From Phycisphaerales bacterium (GTDB lineage: Bacteria; Planctomycetota; Phycisphaerae; Phycisphaerales; UBA1924), in the NCBI GenBank assembly GCA_007693785.1, contig RECY01000030.1, forward strand, positions 1 to 64,000: a stretch of 64,000 nucleotides of DNA, given 5' to 3'. A program made the translations under genes and the position numbers. Under the pieces are notes generated by a model, which ran no database searches, was not told the DNA's origin, and saw only the letters and a list, made by a program, of their open reading frames with translations. Position 1 is the first letter of the stretch. Each line of letters begins with the position of its first letter. Shown in pieces: positions 42,035 through 52,390 of this stretch.

Positions 42035-43135
42035 ATGAGCCCCTACCAGCCCAGCCCGTCGGCGAATCTGAAGCCCGTGCCGGTCGCGGGGGACCTCCCG
42101 TGCGTGTCCTGCGGGTACAACCTGACGGGGCTGAACTATGGGGACCGCTGCCCGGAGTGCGGCACGCCGATCCGCCGGCGAAACCGCGTCGATGACGAGC
42201 CGATGACCGCGGCGCCGCTGCCGTACCTGCGCGTGCTCAACGGCGCCGCGCTGGGGGCGGCGCTCGGGGCGTTGCTGGCGCCGGTGAGCGTGTTCTACGC
42301 GGTGGGGTGGAGCAGCCCGTTCGCGGCGTTGGTCGCGGGGGGGTCTTCGGCGCTCTGGGCCGCGTCGATCTACGTGCTGACGCAGCCGCGACCCGTGCTG
42401 CAGGAGCGGGCGGCCCACGTCCCGACGCGCGTGGACAAGCTGCGCCTCGCGACGCGGGTGACGCAGGGCGCGTGGCCCGTGTTCAGCGTCGCCGTGCTCT
42501 TGAGCTACCTGCTGCCGGCGGCTCTGGTCACGCCGATGAGCGTCGTCGCGTGGCTGCTTGCGCTCGTGGGCGTCGCGGGCTTTGTCCCGACCTCGATCTG
42601 CCTGGCCGACCTGGCCGATTGGGCGCGCGACACCAACCTCAGCGGGCGGCTGCGCGGGTGCGCGTGGTTCATCACCTTCGCGATGGTGTACCAGCTCCTG
42701 GTCTTTGCGCTCAGCCCGCTGGGGAACATCCTGGCCGGGGTGCTGGCGATCGGGCAGTTCTTCGTCAATTTCGCGTTGTTCGGGGCGCTCGTGGTCTTCC
42801 TCTTCGGGGTGTTGCAGCTCGCGAGCAACACGAGCTGGGCGATCCGGAATCACAAGGCGGCGAAAGCGAAGGAGGAGCGCGACCTGGCGCGTCGCGACGC
42901 GGAGGCGCAGCGTCGGGCGACCGAACTCGACCGTCTCGCGCCCGGTCCCACGCCCGCTCCCGGAGCGACGGGCGGGCGGCCGAGCCCCTTCGGCGACGAC
43001 CCGATCCCGCTGGACGGCGACGACGCGTCCGCTCCCGGCGCTCGCAAGCCTCGCCCGGGCGACCGGACGATGCGGCTGGATCGCCCGGATGGCGGGGCCG
43101 ACGCGTACGACCTCGAACCCGACGAAGACCGCTAA
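42035..43135 (+). CDS. Zinc-ribbon membrane protein, planctomycete type
   Basis: A 366-residue protein. Residues 20-45 form a zinc ribbon with two Cys pairs, CVSCGYNLTGL and RCPECGTPI, a signature common in planctomycete membrane proteins. Five or six hydrophobic segments follow (about residues 65-265: LRVLNGAALGAALGALL, ALVAGGSSALWAA, VFSVAVLLSYLLPAAL, AWLLALVGVAGFVP, LLVFALSPLGNILAG, FNFALFGALVVF-like). The C-terminal 90 residues are charged and Pro-rich, so cytosolic and disordered. The function is unknown. It has a start at 42035, 85 bases after purQ, and a terminator hairpin for the convergent clpX gene lies just beyond its stop. Confidence 0.78.
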   Translation: MSPYQPSPSANLKPVPVAGDLPCVSCGYNLTGLNYGDRCPECGTPIRRRNRVDDEPMTAAPLPYLRVLNGAALGAALGALLAPVSVFYAVGWSSPFAALVAGGSSALWAASIYVLTQPRPVLQERAAHVPTRVDKLRLATRVTQGAWPVFSVAVLLSYLLPAALVTPMSVVAWLLALVGVAGFVPTSICLADLADWARDTNLSGRLRGCAWFITFAMVYQLLVFALSPLGNILAGVLAIGQFFVNFALFGALVVFLFGVLQLASNTSWAIRNHKAAKAKEERDLARRDAEAQRRATELDRLAPGPTPAPGATGGRPSPFGDDPIPLDGDDASAPGARKPRPGDRTMRLDRPDGGADAYDLEPDEDR

Positions 43136-43154
43136 TATCCCCGCGCGGCGGCGA

Positions 43155-43184
43155 ACAAAAAACGCCCCCGCCGAGGCGGGGGCG
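43155..43184 (-). terminator. Terminator of clpX
   Basis: Read on the minus strand, CGCCCCCGCC pairs with GGCGGGGGCG around a TC centre and is followed by six T residues. It sits between the convergent zinc-ribbon and clpX genes, 34 bases after the clpX stop. Confidence 0.88.
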
Positions 43185-43218
43185 CGGTTGCGGTTTGGGT
43201 GTCGGATCGCGCGGGGGC

Positions 43219-44565
43219 TTAGGCCGAGCGGCTGCGCTTCACGCGCAGGTCCGCCAGCTTGGGCTTGCCGCTGAGCGCGCCCTCGTCCATGACATACTCG
43301 GCGCCCTCCTCGGCCTGCTCGGGCAGGTCGAAGAGCAGGTCCAGCATGACCTCCTCGGTCACGGCGCGCAGAGCGCGGGCGCCCGTCTTCCGCTTGAGCG
43401 CACGCTTGGCGATCTCGCGCATCGCGCCCTCGGTGAACGTCAGCTTCGCCCCCTCGAGCGCGAAGAAGTGCTGGTACTGCTTCACCAGCGCGTTCTTCGG
43501 CTTGGTCATGATCTCGATCAGCGCCTCGACCGTCAGCGGCATCAGCGGGGTCACCACCGGCAGACGACCCACCAGCTCAGGGATCATCCCGAAGTGGACG
43601 ATGTCCTCGGCCGTCACCTGCTCGAGCAGCTGCTCACGCTCCAGCTCCCGCGCGTGCGTGCCCTTGCCGTCGCCGCCGTGGAAGCCGATGCGGCTCTTGC
43701 CCACGCGACGACGGATCACGTCCTCCAGCCCGACGAACGTCCCGCCCACGATGAAAAGGATGTTCGTCGTGTCGATCTGGATGTACTGCTGCTCCGGGTG
43801 CTTGCGCCCGCCCTGCGGCGGGACGTTCGCGGTCGTCCCCTCGAGCAGCTTCAGCAGCGACTGCTGCACGCCCTCGCCCGAGACGTCGCGCGTGATCGAG
43901 ACGTTGTTGCTCGTCTTCCCGACCTTGTCGATCTCATCGATATAGATGATCCCCCGCTGGGCCGCCTCGACGTCGTAGTCCGCCGCCTGGAGCAGACGCA
44001 GGACCAGGTTCTCCACGTCCTCGCCCACATACCCGGCCTCGGTCAGCGTCGTCGCGTCGCCGATCGCGAACGGCACCTTGAGCATCCGCGCCAGCGTCTT
44101 CGCCAGCAGCGTCTTGCCCGAGCCCGTCGAGCCGATCATCAGGATGTTGCTCTTGTCCAGCTCGATCTCGTCGGCCTTCTCGCTCTCGAGGTGCAGCAGA
44201 CGCTTGTAGTGATTATGCACCGCGACCGAGAGCGCCCGCTTGGCGCCCTGTTGCCCGATCACGTACTGATCGAGGAACGTCTTGATCTCGCTCGGGGTCG
44301 GGATCTCGGTCAGCGTCGTCGAGACGCCCGAGACGCGCCGGCGCTCCTGGCGGAAAATGTTCTGGCACAGGTCCACGCAGTTGCTGCAGACGTAGACCTC
44401 GTTGGGGCCCTCGACCATCGGCCCGACCTCGCGGCTGGTCTTGCCGCAGAACGAGCACGTCGTGACCTTCCGCCCGCGGAAGCCCCCGCCCTCGCCGCTG
44501 CTGGTGCCGCTGCCGCTGCCGCCTTCGGTGGAACCGCCGCTCCCGCTGCCTGAATCTCGTGCCAT
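43219..44565 (-). CDS. clpX: ATP-dependent Clp protease ATP-binding subunit
   Basis: A 448-residue AAA+ unfoldase that feeds tagged proteins to the ClpP peptidase. An N-terminal zinc finger has four Cys (C37, C40, C60, C63). The AAA+ core has Walker A in [15 protein letters not shown], Walker B in [11 protein letters not shown], the pore GYVGED loop and the sensor-2 GARALRAV region. The IGF loop needed to dock on ClpP is present in RIGFHGG. An unusual Gly/Ser-rich stretch (residues 5-29) precedes the zinc finger. The ATG at 44565 has GGGGC nearby; upstream frame residues have no similarity. clpP is not in this window. Confidence 0.97.
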   Translation of the reverse strand: MARDSGSGSGGSTEGGSGSGTSSGEGGGFRGRKVTTCSFCGKTSREVGPMVEGPNEVYVCSNCVDLCQNIFRQERRRVSGVSTTLTEIPTPSEIKTFLDQYVIGQQGAKRALSVAVHNHYKRLLHLESEKADEIELDKSNILMIGSTGSGKTLLAKTLARMLKVPFAIGDATTLTEAGYVGEDVENLVLRLLQAADYDVEAAQRGIIYIDEIDKVGKTSNNVSITRDVSGEGVQQSLLKLLEGTTANVPPQGGRKHPEQQYIQIDTTNILFIVGGTFVGLEDVIRRRVGKSRIGFHGGDGKGTHARELEREQLLEQVTAEDIVHFGMIPELVGRLPVVTPLMPLTVEALIEIMTKPKNALVKQYQHFFALEGAKLTFTEGAMREIAKRALKRKTGARALRAVTEEVMLDLLFDLPEQAEEGAEYVMDEGALSGKPKLADLRVKRSRSA

Positions 44566-44877
44566 CAGAGCCCCATACGTCCGGACTTGGTGTTCGCGAG
44601 CGGCGAGCCACATCGGCGTGCCAGGTGACTGCGCCCGCTCTCTATCGACCCGCGCCGGGCACGCCTCAAGGCGAACACGACGCACAACCCCCCGACAACC
44701 TGTCGCCCATCCCAAGGGCCGGTCCGGTGCCCCGATCCGCCCGTCACGCGGCAAGATCGGATCACAGAACATCGGCCTTGGCCTACACGCTACGCCACAA
44801 CACCGCCCGCGGCTGCGAACCGCGACCGCCTTCCCACGTCCACCCAACTGTTATATTTTGACCCCCACGAACAGGGT
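44566..44877. other. 312-base gap upstream of clpX
   Basis: No gene is supported. On the minus strand it includes TATAAC at about 44850-44855, a fair -10 box, but no good -35 partner is seen and it lies far (about 285 bases) from the clpX start. The rest is GC-rich with no evident structure. Confidence 0.4.
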
Positions 44878-45333
44878 CTATGAACCGGGACGGGACCCGC
44901 CCTTTTTCGGGCCCGGGCCTTCGCGCGTCCCGCCCGGGTTCTCATCTGATGACGGGGGCAACCCCTCGGGAGGCCTCGGTCTCGGCATGGGAGGCTTCGG
45001 GATTTCCCGCGAGGGGCCCTCGCCGCGGAGGCGCATCGCCATCGCCCGCTTGGCGGCCTCGAACTCCTCCGTCGTCATTCGCCCCTCCCGCACCGCCTGG
45101 CGCAGGTCCTCCAACAGCCCGCCCGTCACGTCGCGCCCGGTCTCCTCGCGGAAGACCCGTCGCCGATAGGCCAGCAGCCCCAGCCCCGCGATGACCGCGA
45201 CCCCGATGAGCACGCCGGCCCAGACAAGGGTCGAGACGACCGCGCCCCCCGAGGCCTGCCCGCCCGTCGCGCCGCTCGCGCCGAGGACCAGGCCCGGCGC
45301 GTGGCTCCAGTCGATGGCTCCAAAGGGCGGCAC
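44878..45333 (-). CDS. Small membrane protein with SHOCT-like domain
   Basis: A 151-residue protein with one membrane helix (about residues 33-56: VVSTLVWAGVLIGVAVIAGLGLL) and a short SHOCT-like helical hairpin at about 70-100 (LLEDLRQAVREGRMTTEEFEAAKRAM). It ends in a Pro/Gly/Arg-rich cytosolic tail of about 50 residues. SHOCT segments are short oligomerisation motifs. The start is a GTG at 45333, three bases after the stop of the upstream conserved gene, so the two are co-translated. Function unknown. Confidence 0.75.
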   Translation of the reverse strand: MPPFGAIDWSHAPGLVLGASGATGGQASGGAVVSTLVWAGVLIGVAVIAGLGLLAYRRRVFREETGRDVTGGLLEDLRQAVREGRMTTEEFEAAKRAMAMRLRGEGPSREIPKPPMPRPRPPEGLPPSSDENPGGTREGPGPKKGGSRPGS

Positions 45334-45336
45334 GCG

Positions 45337-46077
45337 TCAGAACCCTTCCGCAGCGATCGCCTCGCGGATCGGGCCGAGCAGGGAGGGGACAAGCCGGTCC
45401 TCGACGAGGCGTTCGCCGCGTCGGGCGAGGTCGTCGATGACGTCGGGGAGCTCTTTCAAGTCGCCCACGGGCCCGTACTTGCGGACGGTGAGGTAGACGC
45501 TGATCGGCTCGGGCCCGTCGCCGTCGGCGTGCTCGTGGGTGCGGGTCTTGACCTCGAAGTGGGCTTCGAGATCGCCCGTGTCGCTGAGGGCGAGTCCGAG
45601 CAGGGGCTGGCAATCGACGGCCCGCGCGCCGGGGAGAGCGATCAGGTCCCCCAGGGGCGTCCCGTCGTAGAGGGCGCGGTGGACGATCGGGTCGTGCGGG
45701 CGGCTGGTGAGCAGGTCGAAGCCGAAGAGGAGCTCGACGAAATCGATATCGAGCGGGCTGATGGAGAGGAAGAAGGGGGCGGTCTCGACCACGGCGCGGT
45801 GGAGCCCGTAGGCCGACGGGGCGGACTGGGGGTTGACCGAGCCGGAGCGGATGTTGCTGCTCCGGACGGCGAGCCACTGGTGAGGTGTGGAGCCGGGGGC
45901 GGACTCGAGCGCCAGCTCGTCCTTGTAGCGTCGGAACTGGGTCATGCTCACGAACTGGCGTCGGAGGCGCTCGAACATCTCCAGCACGGTCTCGCGGCTC
46001 TTGGGCAGGTCGAGCTTCACGCTCAGCTTCTGGTTGATGTAGAAGTCCGAGCACAGGGCCCGGTAGCTGTCGGTCAT
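45337..46077 (-). CDS. Conserved planctomycete protein, unknown function
   Basis: A 246-residue cytosolic protein starting MTDSYRALCSDFYINQKLSV, a pattern I associate with a conserved uncharacterised planctomycete family. It is mostly alpha/beta, with a long helix at 25-45 and DFVELLFGFDLLTSRPHDPI in the middle, and has no recognisable catalytic motif. Two nearby ATGs (46086 and 46077) are possible. AAGGAG lies two bases before the first and eleven before the second; 46077 is chosen by the conserved N-terminus. It is followed by the small SHOCT-domain protein and preceded by the DUF418 gene, all on one strand. Confidence 0.72.
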   Translation of the reverse strand: MTDSYRALCSDFYINQKLSVKLDLPKSRETVLEMFERLRRQFVSMTQFRRYKDELALESAPGSTPHQWLAVRSSNIRSGSVNPQSAPSAYGLHRAVVETAPFFLSISPLDIDFVELLFGFDLLTSRPHDPIVHRALYDGTPLGDLIALPGARAVDCQPLLGLALSDTGDLEAHFEVKTRTHEHADGDGPEPISVYLTVRKYGPVGDLKELPDVIDDLARRGERLVEDRLVPSLLGPIREAIAAEGF

Positions 46078-46127
46078 CGCACGCATCGCTCCTTACGCCG
46101 TGCGCCCGAGCGGCGCACGGGTGGAGT

Positions 46128-47423
46128 CTACCCCGCGGGAGGGGTTTCGCGCGCCGGGAGCGTCGCGCCGCCGGCCCGGACGATCCGCCCGTAGGTAAGG
46201 GTGCGCCACGCCCACTCCGCCGGGCCGAACGGGAGCTTCAGGACTCGGAGCCAGACCAGGCTGAACACGACGCAGACCGCCCAGACGCCGAGCACGACAA
46301 CGAAGAGCGCGGGGTATTCGAGCTCGGCGTAATACCCGAAGCCGTACCCGTAGAAGATGGTGGTGCAGATGATCGAGGTGAGCAGGTAGTTGGAAAGGGC
46401 CATCCGCCCGACCGCGCCCAGCGCGACGCCCACCGGCCCGAGCGCCCCCAGCTTCCACAGCCCCAGCAGCAGCCCCGCCCAGCCGAGCCCGCCGAGGGGC
46501 CCGGTGACCAGCGGCGTCAGCACCGAGACGAGCCCCCCGCTCGCGAACTCATCCGCCTCGGCCCGCGCGAGCACCAGCCCCGCGATCCCCGCCCCGAGCC
46601 CGAGCCCCCCCACACCGAACGCGAAGTACGTCCCCGTGCGCCACTTGCCCGTCAGGAACCCGTTCTTCACCAGCCCCATCCCCAGGCACATCACCCCCCC
46701 GATGAACGGCCCATACATAAACGGCACCGCGATCAGGTACATGAACGACAGCATGATCAGGCGGTGGAAGACGATCCCGAGATACCCGCCTTGGAACACG
46801 CCGATCTCGTGAGCGGGATCGGTCGGGTCGTACATAGGCTGAGCCATCGGCTCGGCCGTGTTCTGATTCATCGTCTCGAGCGCCTGGAGCCCGGACATGA
46901 TCAGCACGGTCGCCGACGCGCCGAGCACCATCAGCCCGACGCCGAGCGGGATCAGCGCCCGCGCGGGCCACTTGCGGACCCACCAGATAAAGGTCATCCC
47001 GACCACGGCGTACCAAACGAGGATGTCCCCGTACCAGATGAAGACCGCGTGGATCAGCCCGATCAGCAGCAGCCACGCCATCCGCCGGTACCACAGCCCC
47101 GCCCCGGCCCCGAGCCCGCCAGACTCGAACTTCCGCGCGTAGAAGATGACGCCGGCCCCGAAGAGCAGGCTGAACAGGAACATCATCTTGCCGAAGGCGA
47201 AGAGGTTGGTGATCCAGACGCCGGCGCGGTTCCAGGCGTCGGTGTAGTCGATCAGAGCCCCGGGGTTCTCAGGGAAGAGCATCGGGAACGCGAACATCTG
47301 GATGTTGACGACGAGGATCCCCAGCAGCGCGAAGCCGCGAAGGACGTCGATCGAGCTCTCGCGTTCGCCCGCGAGCACTGGGGCCGCCGTCATGGGCCCC
47401 GCACCGGTCACCGCTCGGCTCAT
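46128..47423 (-). CDS. DUF418-family multi-pass membrane protein
   Basis: A 431-residue inner-membrane protein of the DUF418/YeiB family, of unknown transport or enzymatic role. Landmarks are RESSIDVLRGFALLGILVVN at the N-terminus and SLLFGAGVIFYARK, then AWLLLIGLIHAVFIWYGDIL. The C-terminal half has FGPAEWAWRTLTYGR before a short cytosolic tail. About ten hydrophobic segments can be counted. The ATG at 47423 has AGGAG seven bases upstream. The family is often linked to acyltransferase-3-type folds, but no substrate can be inferred. Confidence 0.88.
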   Translation of the reverse strand: MSRAVTGAGPMTAAPVLAGERESSIDVLRGFALLGILVVNIQMFAFPMLFPENPGALIDYTDAWNRAGVWITNLFAFGKMMFLFSLLFGAGVIFYARKFESGGLGAGAGLWYRRMAWLLLIGLIHAVFIWYGDILVWYAVVGMTFIWWVRKWPARALIPLGVGLMVLGASATVLIMSGLQALETMNQNTAEPMAQPMYDPTDPAHEIGVFQGGYLGIVFHRLIMLSFMYLIAVPFMYGPFIGGVMCLGMGLVKNGFLTGKWRTGTYFAFGVGGLGLGAGIAGLVLARAEADEFASGGLVSVLTPLVTGPLGGLGWAGLLLGLWKLGALGPVGVALGAVGRMALSNYLLTSIICTTIFYGYGFGYYAELEYPALFVVVLGVWAVCVVFSLVWLRVLKLPFGPAEWAWRTLTYGRIVRAGGATLPARETPPAG

Positions 47424-47444
47424 GGGATGCTCCTGAAGGAGGAA

Positions 47445-47599
47445 GGCACTAGGGACTAGGCATTAGGCATTAGGTGCGTGGGCGCGGGTATTTCACCGTG
47501 GCACCATTGCACCAGCAAGGGCCCGTTGCCGAGAGAGACTCCCAACCCAAAGCCCCCTCGCCCCTCCCCCCTAGTGCCCAATGCCTAGTGCCTGCTGCC
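47445..47599. repeat. Composite element with TAGGCAC/TAGTGCC arms, copy 1
   Basis: Left arm (47445-47475) is a run of 7-8-base units of the type GGCACTAGG and GGCATTAGG, and the right arm (47570-47599) carries the complement (CCTAGTGCC, CAATGCC). The arms are separated by about 95 bases and can pair. The element fills nearly all of the 178-base gap between the acylphosphatase stop and the DUF418 start. A second copy is at 59787-59931. Confidence 0.85.
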
Positions 47600-47601
47600 T
47601 T

Positions 47602-47871
47602 TCAGTCCCGCACCTCAAACCCCGTCTCCCCTTCGATCACCGGCGCATCGTCGGCACACTCGCCGCGGATGAACCCGCTCATGCGTTCGCGGAGGTCGAT
47701 GAGGTACAACTCGATGACCGCCGGGTCGCCCTGGCACTCCAGACAGACTGTGCTCCCGGGCTCGTTGGTCACCCACCCGGTGATGTCGTGCTCGCGGGCG
47801 ACCTCGCGGGCGGCCGCCCGGAAGCCCACGCCCTGCACGTGCCCCGAGAACAGAATTCGACGTCGGATCAT
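47602..47871 (-). CDS. acyP: Acylphosphatase
   Basis: An 89-residue cytosolic enzyme that hydrolyses the carboxyl-phosphate bond of acylphosphates. Catalytic Arg18 lies in GHVQGVGFRAAA and Asn36 in GWVTNEPGSTV. The fold (beta-alpha-beta twice) fits the size. A GGGAG about nine bases before the ATG acts as Shine-Dalgarno. It is a housekeeping gene and stands alone with intergenic repeat on the 3' side. Confidence 0.93.
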   Translation of the reverse strand: MIRRRILFSGHVQGVGFRAAAREVAREHDITGWVTNEPGSTVCLECQGDPAVIELYLIDLRERMSGFIRGECADDAPVIEGETGFEVRD

Positions 47872-48397
47872 GGTTCAAGTCTCCCGAAACCCCCGTTGCC
47901 CCGCAAGGGGGCGGGCACACCCGCCCGGACGCCTCCGAACCCCGGCGACGAACCGCTTGGCCGCCGCCGGGCTTCCGTGCCTATGGCCCGCGTAGAACGC
48001 AAACAGGATATCGGACATAAGGCGACGGGTGGCGCGGGATCGGGCAGGGGGTGAGAATCTGGGGTGTCGTTCGGGGGTGGTGGGGTCCGAAAAGGGCGTG
48101 GTGGGGCGGCAAATCCCGTGCTTGGGTGGATCGCTTCGGGGGGTGGTGTACCGTTTTAGGTGTGCGTCGCCCGCGCAGCCGCGTCCCCGGCCCCGCCCTC
48201 TTCGGAGCGGCCCGATGCCGGACGAGACGAACCCGATCCGCGCGGGGCACGCCGAGGGGTGATCGGCCCGTGTTCATGGGCCGACACGCCAACGATGCGC
48301 CCGGCGCTCGCCGGGGCTTGCTTTGACGTGCTTGCAAACGAGCTGTGTTCCAGTCACCCGCCGATGGACCGGGGTGACGCGACGGAGAGCCGATCGG
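47872..48397. other. 526-base divergent gap, G-rich on the plus strand
   Basis: No gene is supported. Around 48071-48150 the plus strand is strongly G-rich (runs GGGGG, GGGG, GGGG separated by short loops), which could form a G-quadruplex. A TTGACG hexamer at 48323-48328 could be the -35 of the dnaG promoter, but no matching -10 is clear. Confidence 0.4.
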
Positions 48398-50347
48398 GTG
48401 ACCGCACGACGCGACAACACGCACGCCCCGGGCGATGATCGCGACCGCGTGCGCGACGCGTCGGACATCGTCGACGTCGTCGGCGAGCACCTGTCGCTGC
48501 GCCAGAAGGGTCGGGAATACCTCGGCGTCTGCCCGTTCCACGACGACCACAAGCCGTCGATGTACGTCGTGCCGGACAAGCAGATTTTCCATTGCTTCAG
48601 TTGCGGCGCGGGCGGGGACGTGTTCACGTTCATCCAGAAGTACCACTCGATGGACTTCGTGGAGGCGTTGAAGTTCCTCGCCGAGCGGGCGGGGATCGAA
48701 CTGACCCCGCGGAAGCGCGCGCCGGGGGGCGAGGGCGCGGGCGGTGAGCCGGGGGGCGAGGGGGAGGTCTCGCGCGGGGAACTGGCCGAGGCGTGCGCGT
48801 TCGCGGACGGTTTCTTCCGCGCGATCCTGCGTCACCCGGAGCACGGGGCGCCGGCGCGTGCGGTGGCCGAGCGTCGCGGGCTGACCGGTGAGATCGCGGA
48901 GCGTTTCGGCATCGGCGCCGCTCCGGACCGGTGGGACGGGCTGCTGATGGCGATCGAGAAGAAGGGGTTGCCGCGCCGTCCGTTCATCGCGGCCGGCCTG
49001 CTCAAGCAGCGCGAGGGCGGCGACGGCTGCTACGACGCGCTCCGCAACCGACTGATCTTCCCGATCCGCGACCAGCTCGGGCGTGCGATCGCCTTCGGCG
49101 GGCGGCGCATCAACGACGAGGAAGAGCCGAAGTATCTCAACAGCCCCGAGAGCGCGCTGTTCAACAAGTCGGCGACGCTCTACGGGCTCGACCTGGCGGC
49201 CCGCAACTTCACCAAGCAGAAAGACCGCAAACGCCTGATCGTGGTCGAGGGCTACACCGACGCGATCGCGTGCCACCGGGGCGGTTTTGACACGGCCGTC
49301 GCGACGCTCGGCACCGCGCTGACCGCCCAGCACGCCCGCGTGCTGCGCCGGTACCCGGACGTGAGCGTGATCCTGCTGTTCGACGGTGACGAGGCGGGGC
49401 GCCGGGCGGCCGACCGCGCGGTCGAGGTCTTCTTCGCCGAGCCGATCGACGTCCGCGTCGCGACCATGACGGTCGCGGGCGGCGCGAAGGACCCGGACGA
49501 GCTGCTCGCGCAGGCGGACGGGCGGGCGCGGTTCGAGGCGGTTTTGGAGAACGCCGAGGAAGTGCTGGCGTGGCGATTCGCGCAGTTCCGGGAGGAGCTT
49601 TCGAGCCGCGGGGTGAATGGGCGGGCGGTGCTGGTGGAGCGGTATCTGCAGCGTCTGAGCGAGCTGGGTCTGGGGACGCTGGACCCGATCCGCCGGAAGT
49701 TCGTGCTGGAGCAGCTCGCGACGATCACGGGGCTGAGCTGGACGGACCTGACGCGTCTGTCGCCGGCGGGTCGGAAGCCGAAGCAGCGGGCCGAGGCTCG
49801 CCTGGCGGAGGAGCGGGCGCTCGCCGCAGGCTCATCGACGGAACCGAAGCCGACCTCGCGGCGTCAGACGCCGGCGGGGGGCGTGGTGGGCGCGTTGATG
49901 GCGTTCCCGTCGCTGTCGGGCTCGCTGACGCCGGCGGATGTTCGCGTGCTGGGCGAAGCCGAGGCCGGGGCGACGCTGGCGCAGGTCCGCGAGGTGGTGC
50001 TGGGGCTGATCGATGCCGGCACGCCTCCGGAGCTGGGGCGCGTGCTGCCGGGGCTGGAGGCGACGTCGGCGCAGTCGTCGGCGACGTCGGCGGCGCGGGC
50101 GGTGGAGCGTGCGGCCGAGGGCGACGCGTCGCGCGCCCGGGCGTTCTTTGCGGATTGCCTCCGCCGCTTGCACGCCGACGCGGCGGCCCGCGCCCGGGCC
50201 GAGGGCGAGCCGGCGGATCCGCTGGAGCGACTTGCGGAGCTCCGCGCGGGGGGGGTCAGCGGTGGTGGTGGCGCGGGGGCGAACGGGGGAGCGGGCGTCG
50301 TCCGCCGGGCGGCGTACCCTCGCGTAGCGGACGACGGGTCGCGATAG
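48398..50347 (+). CDS. dnaG: DNA primase
   Basis: A 649-residue primase that makes RNA primers at the replication fork. The N-terminal CHC2 zinc finger has Cys45, His48, Cys66 and Cys69 (CPFHDDHK...HCFSCGAGG). The catalytic TOPRIM domain follows, with [12 protein letters not shown] and the acidic [18 protein letters not shown] motif; residues after about 400 form the C-terminal helicase-binding part. The start is a GTG at 48398 with GGAGAG seven bases upstream. It is followed 70 bases later by rpoD, as in the ancient dnaG-rpoD macromolecular-synthesis operon; rpsU is not adjacent here. Confidence 0.96.
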   Translation: MTARRDNTHAPGDDRDRVRDASDIVDVVGEHLSLRQKGREYLGVCPFHDDHKPSMYVVPDKQIFHCFSCGAGGDVFTFIQKYHSMDFVEALKFLAERAGIELTPRKRAPGGEGAGGEPGGEGEVSRGELAEACAFADGFFRAILRHPEHGAPARAVAERRGLTGEIAERFGIGAAPDRWDGLLMAIEKKGLPRRPFIAAGLLKQREGGDGCYDALRNRLIFPIRDQLGRAIAFGGRRINDEEEPKYLNSPESALFNKSATLYGLDLAARNFTKQKDRKRLIVVEGYTDAIACHRGGFDTAVATLGTALTAQHARVLRRYPDVSVILLFDGDEAGRRAADRAVEVFFAEPIDVRVATMTVAGGAKDPDELLAQADGRARFEAVLENAEEVLAWRFAQFREELSSRGVNGRAVLVERYLQRLSELGLGTLDPIRRKFVLEQLATITGLSWTDLTRLSPAGRKPKQRAEARLAEERALAAGSSTEPKPTSRRQTPAGGVVGALMAFPSLSGSLTPADVRVLGEAEAGATLAQVREVVLGLIDAGTPPELGRVLPGLEATSAQSSATSAARAVERAAEGDASRARAFFADCLRRLHADAAARARAEGEPADPLERLAELRAGGVSGGGGAGANGGAGVVRRAAYPRVADDGSR

Positions 50348-50417
50348 GGCAGGGCGAGAGGCGTCGGGGTTTGGGACGGTTTTCTTCCAGGGGCGCAGAG
50401 GCGCAAGGAACGCACCA

Positions 50418-52334
50418 ATGCAGGAGTCGCGCGTGATCAACGACCTTCATCCAGCCGTCCGCCGCCTGATCGAGATCGCCCGTGAGCGTTCGTGGCTGAG
50501 CTACGAGGAGCTGAACAACACGCTCCCGGACGAGATGGTGGACCCGATCCGCGTGGACACGCTGCTGGTGCTGCTGGACAAGCTGGGCGTGGAGCTGATC
50601 GACGAGATGGAGTATCGGGCGCGTTTGCACCGGGAGCGACTGAAGCGCGGCGAGGAGGCGGGGCACAACGCGCTGGCGCAGACGCCGCTGGGCAAGGCGG
50701 CGCACACGCCGTCGAAGCCGCTGCGTGCGATGTCGGTCGCGGGCGGTGAGCGTGCGTGCGAGGAGGCGGAGCTCCGCGCCGAGATCCGCCAGGAGATGAC
50801 CGAGGCGGAGCGGGACGTCGCCGAGGCCGAGGCCCTGGACACCGAGGCGTTGCAGAAGGAGCTCGAGGCGGTCGTTCCGGAAGCGAAGCGGATCGACGAC
50901 CCGGTGCGGATGTACCTGACGCAGATGGGCTCGATCCCGTTGCTGACGCGCGAGGAGGAGATCCGCCTCGCGAAGAAGATCGAGACGACGCGGATGATCT
51001 TCCGTCGCCGCTGTTTGGAGAGCGATTACGTCGTGCAGCAGGCGGCCGACACGCTGCGGAAGGTCCACGCGGGCGAGCTGCCGTTCGACCGGACGATGCG
51101 CGTCTCGACGGCCGAGCCGAACGCGAAGGAAAAGGTGGCGAAGCGCATCCCGGCGAACCTGCCGACGATGGAGCGCCTGCTGGAGATGAACGCGGACGAC
51201 TGGGAGAGCCTGTGCGAGGCCGTGCGCACGCGGAAGCACGCCCGGGCTCAGGAGATCCGCGACCGGATCGTCGCGCGTCGCCGGCGCCTGGCCGCCCTGA
51301 CCGAGGAGTGCAACCTGCGCACCGGTCGCGTCGTCCCGCTGATGCGCAAGCTGCGATCGATCAGCAAGAAGATGACCGAGCTGCGCGAGCTGATCTCACG
51401 CTTCCCGAAGGACGGCGACCCGGACGACCTGGCGGTGATGAAGGAGGAACTCGAGGGCCTCCGCTCGCTCGTGCTCGAGGAGCCCGACGAGCTCGCCGAC
51501 CGTGTCAAGGACGTCAACACCGTCTTCTGGGAGTACGAGCAGGCGAAGCGCGACCTCTCCGGCGGCAACCTCCGCCTGGTCGTCTCCATCGCCAAGAAGT
51601 ACCGCAACCGCGGGCTCAGCTTCCTCGACATCATCCAGGAGGGCAACACCGGGCTCATGCGCGCGGTCGACAAGTACGAGTACAAGCGCGGCTACAAGTT
51701 CAGCACCTACGCGACGTGGTGGATCCGCCAGGCGATCACCCGCGCCATCGCCGACCACGCGCGCACGATCCGCGTCCCGGTCCACATGATCGAGACGATG
51801 ACCAAACTGCGGAACATCCAGAAGTCGATCCTGCAGGCGACGGGGCAGGAGCCGACGATCGAGGAGCTGGCCGAGAAGGGCGGGCTGAGCGTCGCCGAGA
51901 CGCGGCGTGTCATGAAGATCTCGCGTCATCCCGTCAGCCTCGACCGCCCCGTGGGCGAGAGCGAGGACAGCTACTTCGGCGACTTCATCGAGGACGACCG
52001 CCAGCAGGCCCCGGCCGACACCGCCGCCCAGGAGATGCTCAAGCAGCGCATCGAGCAGGTGCTCAAGACCCTGACCTACCGCGAGCGCGAGATCATCAAG
52101 CTCCGCTACGGCATCGGCGACGGGTACACCTACACGCTGGAAGAGGTCGGACGCATCTTCAAGGTCACCCGCGAACGCGTGCGACAGGTCGAAGCGAAGG
52201 CGATCCGCAAGCTCCAGCACCCGGTCCGAGCGCGCAAGCTCCAGGGCTTTGTCGACGGGAGCGTCTACAAGGAAGTCCGCCCCGAGCCGGCGATCGTCGA
52301 AGCGAGCCAAGCGAGCGAGCCAGTGAGTGAGTGA
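50418..52334 (+). CDS. rpoD: Primary RNA polymerase sigma factor
   Basis: A 638-residue housekeeping sigma-70 factor. Region 1.1 is at the N-terminus. Region 1.2 is marked by [21 protein letters not shown], and a charged nonconserved insert lies at about 200-330. Region 2 contains [27 protein letters not shown], here spanning about 390-420, and the promoter -10 helix [14 protein letters not shown]. Region 3 and region 4 follow; region 4 has the [23 protein letters not shown]. It is the second gene of the dnaG-rpoD pair. The Shine-Dalgarno AAGGA precedes the ATG by about eight bases. A palindromic element and a terminator for the next, convergent gene lie downstream. Confidence 0.97.
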   Translation: MQESRVINDLHPAVRRLIEIARERSWLSYEELNNTLPDEMVDPIRVDTLLVLLDKLGVELIDEMEYRARLHRERLKRGEEAGHNALAQTPLGKAAHTPSKPLRAMSVAGGERACEEAELRAEIRQEMTEAERDVAEAEALDTEALQKELEAVVPEAKRIDDPVRMYLTQMGSIPLLTREEEIRLAKKIETTRMIFRRRCLESDYVVQQAADTLRKVHAGELPFDRTMRVSTAEPNAKEKVAKRIPANLPTMERLLEMNADDWESLCEAVRTRKHARAQEIRDRIVARRRRLAALTEECNLRTGRVVPLMRKLRSISKKMTELRELISRFPKDGDPDDLAVMKEELEGLRSLVLEEPDELADRVKDVNTVFWEYEQAKRDLSGGNLRLVVSIAKKYRNRGLSFLDIIQEGNTGLMRAVDKYEYKRGYKFSTYATWWIRQAITRAIADHARTIRVPVHMIETMTKLRNIQKSILQATGQEPTIEELAEKGGLSVAETRRVMKISRHPVSLDRPVGESEDSYFGDFIEDDRQQAPADTAAQEMLKQRIEQVLKTLTYREREIIKLRYGIGDGYTYTLEEVGRIFKVTRERVRQVEAKAIRKLQHPVRARKLQGFVDGSVYKEVRPEPAIVEASQASEPVSE

Positions 52335-52390
52335 ACGCGCGTCCCCCGCGCTCCCCCGTGGCACGGGCGTCCCGCCCCTCCATCTCTCCG

